Source of the DNA: Ryuthela nishihirai
Lineage: Eukaryota; Arthropoda; Arachnida; Araneae; Heptathelidae
Length of the DNA stretch: 64,000 nt
Direction of reading: 5' to 3'
Assembly (NCBI GenBank): GCA_038380435.1
Contig: JAWZYU010000010.1
Span: 49,138,135 to 49,202,134 of the forward strand
A model generated the notes under the pieces. It was given only the letters and a program-made list of their open reading frames with translations. It made no database searches and had not been told where the DNA came from. Below are positions 20,984-29,948 of the stretch, piece after piece. The position numbers were made by a program, and so were the translations under genes. Each line of letters starts with the position of its first letter. Within the stretch, counting starts at the first letter, position 1.

Positions 20984-22669
20984 TCACGCCATAGCGGAAC
21001 GACATTCTTTATATGTGCATTCTTCCAGGTTCCGATCACATTGTATATTTTCTTCTGAAGATGCCAATTCAATTTCTTCGGGTAATTTCTCTTCTGAAGC
21101 AAGCAGTATCATGGGTTGTGCACTAGAAGATTCTTCAAAGTCGGCTTCTTCGTGAACTTGTGAGTTCTCACTTTCTAACCAATCTTCGAAGCATTGTAGA
21201 GATTGAACTCTTCCGAAGGCATCCCTAGGTCGTAGATTATATCTAGACGTTTGTCGTGTCTCTGTTTCTACAACTTTGGGTATAGTCTGTGAACTCTGGT
21301 CTTTTCCAGAATACTCATCCCTTTGCAATAGTGTTAGTGGTATCTTAACAGGTAAGGATTCGATTGATTGTTCCTCCGTCATTACAGGTTGTTTTCTCTG
21401 TCGTCCTCCATACGTTGTAATGTGAAATCCTTCATTCTCTGCTCTGTCTACTTCTTCCCAAATTTGATCGATGCGATTCTTAATTATTAGTTCCCTTTCT
21501 GGCAATCTGGGCAAGGTTTGGGATTCCTCTTCACCTACAAATTCCTCAAATGGTCTGTGTATATTTGCTTTAAACAAACGATCCACGTGTACAATCTTCA
21601 CTTTTTTCGGGTCGCGAATCAAAGAAATCTCAAACGTGACAGGTGAGAGCTGTTTTGTGACCCTGTATGGTCCACTGGACAGTCTCGCTAACTTCTTACT
21701 TCGTCCTGGTTTTACTACTGGGGTATATAGATAAACTGAGGAACCTAATTTTATCTGTTTATCTTTCGCTATCTTACTTCTTTGCAAATGTTGTTTTTCA
21801 GACGCTTGTTCAAGATTTTCTTTCACAATTTCATATGCACGTTGCATCCTTCCCACAAATTGTTCCGAATAGTTTTGAACATCTGCATACGAAAATTGTG
21901 GTGGGGTTGTGTGTTGCAATTTAAAATCATCTGCAGACAGAGGTTTAACTCTCTTGTTTCTACATTTAGGAACATCAGTGTGTCTAACTTTGACTGGTTC
22001 AACAGTTACCAGTTTAGATCCCTTATTTAACCACACTGTTTCGGAAGAAAGGTTTGCTACTCTAACACTCAATGTACCATCAGCGTTAAGAGTATTCACT
22101 GATCTAGCGACACAGAAATCTTTGAATCGATTCTGTTCATTGGGTTGAACTAGAACAATGTCTTTACTTTGAAAAGGATATATGTCTTCAAGCTGGACAG
22201 AAATTATCCTTTCGGTTCTAGGAAAAATTCTTTCCTTTCTTATAATCCTAGCAAATTTTTCCTTTTTGGGTACAGTAGAAATAAAATTTACATGAGCACC
22301 TCCATCATTCATTTTCCTTTTGACTGTGTTCCCAGTTACTGTTAAAATTCCTCTTCCCAAATCAAAATTAAATCGGTGATGCCTTAACAAATCTATCCCA
22401 AAAAGAGTATTGTACTGTTTACTCATTTCCTGTCGTGTCACAAAAATCGGATACTTGAAAGATTTGCCAGAGAGTTCAAACTGGATTTCATAGCATCCTT
22501 CAATCGGTAAAGATTCACCTGTTATTCCGAATATTTTAACATCTGTTTGTATCCGTCTCACTGGCATTTTAGCACAAACTCTTTTAAATGTTCTCATATT
22601 CATGAGAGAAACCGACGCTCCCGTGTCAACGAGTATGCGAAGGGGAACATTCCCAGATGATCCTTTCAC
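20984..22669 (-). CDS. Ty3/gypsy protease joined to integrase C-terminus, no RT
   Basis: An intact 561-codon frame in three parts. Residues 1-115 are an aspartic protease with LVDTGAS (Asp15) and a later LFGIDLL. Residues about 150-230 match the spacer normally found between protease and RT (CVARS, VRVANLSSETVWLNKGS). Residues about 263-372 match the C-terminal arm of a Ty3 integrase (RMQRAYEIVKENLEQA, KKLARLSSGPYRV, HVDRL). Residues 373-561 are an acidic tail. RT, RNase H, the integrase zinc finger and the DDE core are absent, joined in frame near residues 245-262. The first codon here is GTG. The frame is open further upstream to about 22760, overlapping the gag end in the -1 phase, so natural expression would be by -1 frameshifting. 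It may be a non-autonomous element or a retained chimera. Confidence 0.85.
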   Translation of the reverse strand: MKGSSGNVPLRILVDTGASVSLMNMRTFKRVCAKMPVRRIQTDVKIFGITGESLPIEGCYEIQFELSGKSFKYPIFVTRQEMSKQYNTLFGIDLLRHHRFNFDLGRGILTVTGNTVKRKMNDGGAHVNFISTVPKKEKFARIIRKERIFPRTERIISVQLEDIYPFQSKDIVLVQPNEQNRFKDFCVARSVNTLNADGTLSVRVANLSSETVWLNKGSKLVTVEPVKVRHTDVPKCRNKRVKPLSADDFKLQHTTPPQFSYADVQNYSEQFVGRMQRAYEIVKENLEQASEKQHLQRSKIAKDKQIKLGSSVYLYTPVVKPGRSKKLARLSSGPYRVTKQLSPVTFEISLIRDPKKVKIVHVDRLFKANIHRPFEEFVGEEESQTLPRLPERELIIKNRIDQIWEEVDRAENEGFHITTYGGRQRKQPVMTEEQSIESLPVKIPLTLLQRDEYSGKDQSSQTIPKVVETETRQTSRYNLRPRDAFGRVQSLQCFEDWLESENSQVHEEADFEESSSAQPMILLASEEKLPEEIELASSEENIQCDRNLEECTYKECRSAMA

Positions 22670-22725
22670 AATGGGAAGATGTGAATCATGTTTTGTTGCG
22701 ATGAACCTAACTGCAGGGAAATTTA

Positions 22726-23376
22726 TTATTCCTTTCTCTGGAGCCGATACGCCCTGCTTTGTTCGACTCCCTCTGCGTTTAAAGGATTAGCATTAGCGTT
22801 TGCGCACCTATCGATTTGGTAGTTCATTTGTTGGTCTGGATCATTCCTTGCAATGGGAAATTTCCTATCTCCTCTCGTATTTGGCACACAAAATCTGGGA
22901 TTTTCTCTACTTTGTCCAAATACCGAAATTTGAGGAGGCACATTACGATGTCTGACTTCAGGAAATTTTGGGTTAATTCTTTTTGTACAATTCCTCGCAA
23001 TATGTCCCTTTCCACGACAAGAAAAACAAACTGTCTGCGAGTTTGTCCATCTTGGAGTTTGTCGGGGAGAGTTTCTCCCAAAATTAACTCTCCTGCGAAA
23101 AACTTGAGGTTCACCTCTTTCTGACTGCATACTACAGAAAGTTTCTTTTACTTGTGTCTGGGGAATGTATGTATTATGATTTCTATATTCCCCAGGGGTA
23201 GTTTTCGAATCTACTGCATTAATTCCCATGTTCTGAATCTGTTCGGTCAAAAGTTGAAGTGTTTTATCCGTTTTATCACACTTGTACCTCAGTTCCTCCA
23301 TAATTACGTATATTGACTCGGAATCATTTACATTTTTATTTCCCTGTATTGCATTTACTTCTCTCGTTTTGGACAT
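22726..23376 (-). CDS. Ty3/gypsy gag-like protein with CCHC knuckle
   Basis: An intact frame of 216 codons from the first ATG (23376); two more open codons precede it. The N-terminal third is rich in charged and leucine residues (ELRYKCDKTDKTLQLLTEQI), suggesting a coiled coil. CFSCRGKGHIARNC in the middle is a C-x2-C-x4-H-x4-C nucleic-acid-binding knuckle. It is shorter than usual Ty3 Gag and has no obvious capsid domain, so the N-terminus may be missing. A stop lies a few codons upstream of the start. It ends at TAA 22726 inside the upstream extension of the protease frame (-1 relation). A SINE A copy sits 77 bp upstream. Confidence 0.75.
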   Translation of the reverse strand: MSKTREVNAIQGNKNVNDSESIYVIMEELRYKCDKTDKTLQLLTEQIQNMGINAVDSKTTPGEYRNHNTYIPQTQVKETFCSMQSERGEPQVFRRRVNFGRNSPRQTPRWTNSQTVCFSCRGKGHIARNCTKRINPKFPEVRHRNVPPQISVFGQSRENPRFCVPNTRGDRKFPIARNDPDQQMNYQIDRCANANANPLNAEGVEQSRAYRLQRKE

Positions 23377-23452
23377 TAACAAACCTCGATCAGTTCCTTT
23401 TCATTCCGCTCACCTTATTCGGATTTTTTTTTTTTCTTTTACATAACATAAC

Positions 23453-23866
23453 ACCACCTATTTGTGGGGGGCGGGGGTGGCTCAGTCGGTAGCGCTCCAG
23501 GCTCGTAATCTGTAGTTCCCAGGTTCGAGTCCCAGCTAGGTCAGCGTTGAGATTTATCTCCGCAAAATTCCCCGCCCTGCCCACGGTCATTAGGGGACAC
23601 CGATGGGCTTGGAAAGGCCGCCGTCCGTCGGATGGGACGTTAAGCCGTGGCCCCGTGTGCGGAAGAGACATACCCTGTGCACGTTAAAGAACACGCTGGA
23701 TGGCCTTGACGGGAGGCGACCATCTGTCTCCCAACAGCTGTTCCAGTGGGTCCCTCCCCCAACCTTCTCTGAGCCTTCGGGGTCCATGTGACCTGGCCAT
23801 TTAGCCCATGGTGTGCAAAAAAGTGCCGCTCAGAGGTAAAACAACCCAACCCAACCACCTATTTGT
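23453..23866 (+). mobile_element. SINE A upstream of gag
   Basis: A full-length copy between 13-bp duplications ACCACCTATTTGT (23453-23465 and 23854-23866). Confidence 0.94.
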
Positions 23867-24344
23867 CTACGAAATCTTTCGCCTGTATCTGTTGATTCTA
23901 TTTACCTGGCATTCTAGTATTCTCTCTTCGTTACAATAGTAGTTATTGGCCTACAGGACCTTTTACTCACTTCAGTTGATTCTATACAATATTAGGCTTC
24001 GGCTTACAAAACATTTTATCCACTTTAATTCATTTCGTATACAATAACTAACTTCAATAAGCTTCGATCTACAATCACAGCTCATAAATTTCTTACCTCG
24101 TTACATCAATAGTTACTGATTTATATGACCTACTATGGTCTACAATACGCTTTGCCAACTTCAATTTATTCAACACAATTTGCAATTATAAACTCTTTTC
24201 TTCATTACATCGATGGCTACCCACCTACATGACCACTGCAATTTTATTTCCCAATTTCAGGGTTCCCATGTGTATTGTACCTGGATTATGCCTAGTATAG
24301 TATATTCTATTTAACCTAAAAAAGAAACCATACAATCCAAATTT
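23867..24344. other. Non-coding, possible retroelement leader
   Basis: No domain recognised. CTACAA-, TTCAAT- and ATTACAT-like phrases recur loosely. It lies where a 5' leader of the minus-strand gag element would be expected, but no LTR or primer-binding site could be identified. Confidence 0.3.
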
Positions 24345-25233
24345 CATTAAATTAAAATTGCATACATTTTTATGCAATAATTACTCAGCTTGTTGCTGTG
24401 AAGAAATTGAACAGGTTCAAAATCTACTCTACCTAGGCGTTTATATTGATAGCTCCCTAAGTTGGAAAATGCATATTGGAAAACTAACAAACACACTTAG
24501 ACATATGTTATATAAATTTTATTATTTAAAAAAAATCCTCAGTAATAAAATGTTAATAATGTTATACAAATCTTGGGTCCAGTCTGCTATACAGTATGGT
24601 ATTACAAGTTGGGGAGGAACATACATTTCATCATTAAGGAGTCTAATCTCAATGCAAAATAAATTTATATTCCAAATTTTACCAAATAAATATAAAACTG
24701 TTACCATTTTTTGTAAGTATACCATTCCAGGTGTATTTCCACTGAGACATTTATTTGTTTATAGAACATTAAATTACTTCTTTAAAAACAATAATGCAGT
24801 GCTGCATTATACAAATTATTCTATGCGAGAAATGGGAAAAGGTTTCTGTTACCACTTGCAAATAAAGAAATTATGCACAAACACTTTGATTATTTGGCCC
24901 CTAAAATTTTTAATTCTTTACCGATTATAATTCGAAATGAAACTAATTTTATGCATTTCAGATCTCTCACTGCTAATTATCTAATGAGCATTGCAAATGC
25001 TGACAGCCTATTTTCAGTGTTAAAGTAAAAAAAATTAATTCGTTTTTATAAATTCTGTGTTGTTTTTGTATATACATATTTTTTTTTCTTTATGTAAAGT
25101 TGAGTGTCAGTGTTGCCAAAATTATGTATTTAAATAATTTGTAAATTAACCTACATGAGCTTAGATGCTCTTGGGTTAATAAGAGTATTACAAATATCTG
25201 TTGTTTGTAACCTTATTATTATAATAAAACTGA
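24345..25233 (+). pseudogene. 5'-truncated non-LTR retrotransposon, end of ORF2 plus 3' UTR
   Basis: The frame at 24358-24930 reads NLLYLGVYIDSSLSWKMHI, then YLKKILSNKMLIMLYKSWVQ, SAIQYGITSWGG and RSLISMQNKFIFQIL. This is the segment after the RT palm of non-LTR elements (YLGVxxD..W..H, later YGxxxWG and xQKxxxR-like). A frameshift near 24900 moves the end into another frame. The sequence then runs through an AT-rich 3' UTR to AATAAAACTG near 25225. It encodes no palm or endonuclease, as expected of a 5'-truncated insertion. The clade is undetermined. Confidence 0.75.
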
Positions 25234-25918
25234 ACTGATAAAGGAGTGGTTGGGGCGGAGGATTAAGCGAGTGTCTGTTCAGCCGGCCTCTTATGGCTCG
25301 GCGCGTTGGCTTGCTTGGAAAATGCGGAGTTGACGTCACAGGTGCAAAATGGTGCGCCGCTGTAAGCGCGTGTCCTTCCTTGTTGCCGTGGCAACGCGTG
25401 AGGGGGTTAACCAGTTTGTTGCTTGTCGCTGGCGGCTCTTCTGAGAAGCGTGAGTACCGTTGAATTGCTCCGAGTGCAACTTTCGCTCCTCTGACTTCTA
25501 CTCAAATCTCTTAATCTCCGCATCTCCTGCGAGTGGCTCAGAATTCTCGCTTGTTCACTTCGTCCAGGTCTAATTCATTAACGACTTCACTCGTCTCTAT
25601 AGAGTTTCTCAAGTTTGTGTTCCTCCAGTGGTAGCTGTTTTCTCGTCATCGCTTTCACTCCTCTTTAATCGTGTCTTTTAATATTAAAATGTTGTCACCC
25701 ACATCTATGTTCCCCGCAAGGAGAGAAAGTGACGTTAACTTGGGGGAGGGGGGCAGATCTAGAAACATCGGCATCTTCATTTCTTCCGGGAGACTGACTT
25801 GTGGTCGCATAGCAAACGGTGAGCTTCCTTCGGATTTACGCTGATAGAATTATTGAGTTGTGTGGCGTGTTGGCAAGACGTACCCGACGTTATCACGTGG
25901 GCGGAGATTGTAAGAATG
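25234..25918. promoter_or_regulatory. GC-rich segment with CRE and X-box-like sites
   Basis: Nearly 700 bp, richer in GC and CpG than both flanks. It contains a GC box (GGGGCGG near 25251), a perfect CRE palindrome TGACGTCA (25331-25338) and a 14-bp palindrome GTTGCCGTGGCAAC (25382-25395). The last differs by one base from the canonical RFX X-box GTTGCCATGGCAAC. It lies just downstream of the minus-strand Ty3 integrase end at 25920, so it is most likely that element's LTR. No partner LTR was seen, and a host promoter is not excluded. Confidence 0.4.
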
Positions 25919-25919
25919 G

Positions 25920-28812
25920 CTAGCTTGTGCGGGAGTTTCCGAACTCGGTAGCCTGCTTAATAACTCTGGGGATCGAGTTTGGTAGACTCGTTTCCCTTCG
26001 CACGGCTTGCGCTGGCTGCGGATCATACTCTGTGTAGAACTCTTCTTCCTTCTCTGCTTCAGGGCTTGCAGCTTCTGGGGGAGGGGAAATGGGTTCTTTC
26101 GGTTGCGTCTGTTCGCTGCCCACTTCAGTCGGGGTAAAGAAGATTTTGCGAGCTTTTTGCTTAGTCAAGCGGTCGACGTGAACCACTTCGGTTTTATTGG
26201 GTCGTATGACCAGACTGATTTTATAATTGACTTCAGACAACCTTTTTATTATTCTCCAAGGACCAGTCGAGAGTCTGGCTAGCTTCTTCGTGCTCCCACT
26301 TTTCACTTTGGGCATATATAAGAAGACCAAGTCCCCTTCCTTAATTTCTTTATCATAGGCAATTTTCCGTCTCTATCTTTCCTGTTTTTCGGTAGCCACC
26401 TCCAAGTTGTGTCACAATTTCGTAAGCTCTACTCATCTTCGCAGTGATGTATTCCGCGTAGTGCTCTGCGGCAAAGTATGGGGGGCTTCTCGAGTACCCC
26501 AAATACGATACGGGAGTACTACATCTCGTCCGTAGGTTAAGTAGTATGGTGACTCTAGGGTAGAACTATGCTTGCACTGCGATATGCCATTAGCATGAAT
26601 GGGGTGAACTCGTCCCAATTGTTTTGTGCAGAATCCACGGTGTGGGATAGGATGTTGAGTATGCGGGTGTTGAGCCTCTCCACCATTCCATTACTTTGGG
26701 GGTGGTACGGGGTAGTTCGGACTTTTTGTATGCCAAGTTTGTTGTAAACTGACGTCATCACCTTTCCCCGTGAAATTTTTGGCATTGTCGCTAACGACGT
26801 ATTGGGGAATGCCATGTTTGGTGACATAGTCCTCCACGAAGATTTTCGCTACCCCTTCGGCTGTCTGGTCAACCATGGGGTACACCTTCGTACATTTGGT
26901 GAAGTAATCAGAGATTACCAGAATATACTTATTCCCTCTCTCAGTCATTGGCAAGGGTCCTAAACAATCCAAAGCAATGCGCTCAAACGGACGAGAGGCT
27001 ATGGGGTTTCTGCCAAGGTTTGCCCTTCGTCTGGCTGTGTATCCTCTCCGCTCCAAGCATGAGAAACATGACTGAACGTAATTTCGGACATCAGCATACA
27101 CCCCGGGCCAAAAATATTGGGACCGAACCCGGTTCAGGGTTTTGAGCTCGCCCATATGTCCGGAACAAGGTAGGTCGTGACAGAGCTCCAAAATTTGACT
27201 TATCCAATAAAATTTTGACATTCCAAGATACTCTTTGGAACCAATTGATGTCTTTGGAACCAATTGATGCGTTATTTCACCTCTTACATCATTCTTATCT
27301 GGTAGAGAGAAATGGGAGAGCAATCCGTCTCCAAATAGAATTGGTCTGACATTTTCCGCTGAAGTTTTCTAATGCTTCCTTCCAGATATTCTAAATTTCC
27401 CTGGGGGGCGGGGGGGGGGGCTCAGTCGGTAGCGCGCCAGGCTCGTAATCTGTAGTTCCCAGGTTCGAGTCCCAGCTGGGTCAGCGTTCAGATTTATCTC
27501 CGCAAAATTCCCCGCCCTGCCCACGGTCAGTAGGGGACACCGATGGGCTTGGAAAGGCCGCCGTCAGTCGGATGGGACGTTAAGCCGTGGCCCCGTGTGC
27601 AGGAGAGCCATACCCTGTGCACGTTAAAGAACACGCTGGATGGCCTTGACGGGAGGCTACCATCTGTCTCCCAACAGCTGTTCCAGTGGGTCCCCTCCCC
27701 CAACCTTCTCTGAGCCTTCGGGGTCCATGTGACCTGGCCATTTAGCCCATGGTGTGCAAAAAAGTGCCGCTCAGAGGTAAAACAACCCAACCCAACCTAT
27801 AATTTCCCGAAGCTGAGGGTCTTCTCTCTGTATAGCTATCAACTGCTGCTTGTCCGAAAACTTCCCCGGCAGGATGAAATTGGTGTCGACCGCATTTACG
27901 TTTCTTGACAGGACGTCAGCTGGGATATGTTGTTTCCCTGGTCTGTAAACAACATCAAAATCGAAACCTTGCATGGTTAAATTCCACCTAGCTAGCCTGC
28001 TGGAGGGGTCCTTTAATTTCATTAAGTATGTTATCGTCCCTAGAGATAATGTTTGAAATAGTTAACAGCAAATTTTATCGCTAAAGCCTCTTTTTCAATC
28101 GTGGAGTACTTTGTTTCTGCCAGCTTTAGTTTCCTGCTGGCGTATGCTACATGCTGTCTGAATCCTCCTTCATTATATTGTTCTAGGACTGCACCCACGG
28201 CGAGGGCGCTAGCATCACTAGATACGAAGAATTCCTTTTTGAAATCAGGGTATAATAGTAAGGGCTCAGATATTAATTTTAACTTTAGCTCTTGAAAAGC
28301 CGCTTCCACCTCTGGGGTCCATCGGAAGCGTTTACCTTTCTACGTTATTTCTATGAGCGGTAGTGCCAGATTAGTGTAATTTTCGATGAATTTCCTATAA
28401 TAACCCGTCAGCCCCAAAAAGGCCTTGACCTTCTTCACTGTCTCTGGCACTGAGAATTATTCCACGGCTTTCAGATTTCTCCTGTCTGGTTTTACCCCTT
28501 GGGAGGTGATCAGATGTCCCAAATACGACACAGAATCTTTCAAAAATTGACACTTTTTGGGTTTGAGTTTCAAATTAAAGCTTCCTAGCCTATCAAACAC
28601 TATCTGCAGTTTTGTTAGATGTTTGTCGACAGTTTTGGATGCTATTATGATGTCGTCTAAGTAAATGAGAATCTGCTCAGTGGCCAAGTCAAATAATACT
28701 GCATCCATTAGTCGCTGGTAGATCAGGCCGCTGTTTTTTAAGCCGAATGGTAGCTTGGTGAATTCGAAGAGTCCCCTCTTGCTGATGAACGCGGTTTTAT
28801 GAATGTCATTAT
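25920..28812 (-). pseudogene. Ty3/gypsy pol (RT, RNase H, integrase), broken
   Basis: Read on the minus strand. RT: DIHKTAF, LPFGLKNSG and the catalytic ILIYLDDIIIA (28457-28812). RNase H: SSDASALAVGAVLEQ and YSTIEKEALA (28040-28309), then FDVVYRPGKQHIPADVLSRN (27771-28022). Integrase: FWPGVYADVRNYVQSCFSC of the zinc region, ALDCLGPLPM, and TTPYHPQSNGMVERLN near the catalytic Glu (26555-27323). C-terminal arm: KKLARLSTGPWRI and HVDRL (25920-26330). Several frameshifts, a SINE A insertion (27402-27800) and loss of everything upstream of mid-RT make it inactive. The C-terminal arm is related to, but diverged from, that at 20984-22669. Confidence 0.9.
27394..27808 (+). mobile_element. SINE A inserted in Ty3 pol
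   Basis: A full-length copy, opposite in strand to pol, lying between the RNase H end and the integrase start. AATTTCCC flanks it (27394-27401 and 27801-27808). The bases just outside (CTA / CTAT) differ by a small indel. Confidence 0.9.
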
Positions 28813-28816
28813 GGTG

Positions 28817-29100
28817 TACAGTCGCTCAAAAAAGTATCCGAACACTACGGTTGATTACAGAATTCACAAAAAATATTTGGCAACGATTTTTTGCCAGCGG
28901 CAAGCTTTCCTCAGCAAGAGCTGAAAGCAGAAAAATTTCACAATATGGAGGTCTGTGGAAAATGTTACTATTAAAATGGAAGGCGATGTTTGCCGACATT
29001 TCTCCCTTAATAAAGTCTTGTCCATGTGATAAAATCACTTGGGCATGACAGTAATTCGAACCAAACACACAGCGGGGAACACCTACATATGAAGACTCCT
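28817..29100 (+). mobile_element. One end of a Tc1/mariner-like element
   Basis: The Ty3 RT frame stops abruptly at a TA (28817-28818). It is followed by CAGTCGCTCAAAAAAGTATC, a Tc1/mariner-like terminal sequence with a TA target. No matching inverted end was found to the right, so the length is unknown and the right edge given is nominal. No transposase frame is visible. This insertion or truncation removed the upstream part of the Ty3 pol. Confidence 0.5.
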
Positions 29101-29110
29101 TCATATAATC

Positions 29111-29146
29111 TATATGCGACTCCTCATGAAAATGAATTTCCGTGTG
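29111..29146 (+). repeat. Isolated monomer of the 37-bp minisatellite
   Basis: GCGACTCCTCATGAAAATGA followed by ATTTCCGTGTG matches the 'CTCCGTGTG' variant of the array at 30364-32036. It stands alone about 1.2 kb to the left of that array. Confidence 0.75.
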
Positions 29147-29948
29147 TACAAAAAAAGATCAATAATTATTTTCTTCTTATTTTTTGTTTTATATTTTTGG
29201 TGATTAGCCCTAAACGTCCTTTATTTATCATTTTATTATCACTCTACCTATAACCCCATGCAACTCTTCCTATGCCTTTTTTTTTTCCTTTTTTGTTTTA
29301 AAATCCGCTTGTAGGGGTGGAGAGTGGAGGACTCACAGATATCATCGGTCTGTTTTCTTCTTTTAATAAATATCGAAGTATCATCTTCATATAATCTATA
29401 ATAATTCAGAGAACAGATCTTTTCCGAAATATGTCGCTATGGGACCAAATCGAGATATCCAAGACTCTCGTACGAAGTGGATTTCTACGTAATTGATCCC
29501 AGTGGATAAAACATCACTACCATCTGCTACATCTGAACCATTATGGGAATCGGGAATACTTTCCCACTAGTCCTAGAGGAGACATTTCATCCATTTGGAA
29601 GAAATACGTACTCTATTAGCTTCGTCAATCTTCTAATTGATCACTAAGCCTGTCGTCATTTCCTTTATCTGATAGAACGCATCTGTTGTATAAATTGTCC
29701 TTTCAATGTCATTACTCTATATGTTGTGGTAATCCCTTGGAGCTTTGCCTTCTAGCTCTTCTGCAACCAGGTTAAATGAATCGCACACACGAGGAATGTA
29801 GACCAGGCGAAATCAAAAGTAGGTTGTCTAACAGAGGAAACATCTGGGGAGAATTATTCTCAGACATAAGCAATTAAAATAAGTGCTTCCCGTGAGTTAT
29901 TAAAACGGAAGTGTCAGATTTGAATGAATATTTTGACATTTGGCATTT
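29147..29948. other. Non-coding DNA
   Basis: No recognisable gene or repeat. Poly-T and AT-rich stretches alternate with unique-looking sequence. Confidence 0.45.
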
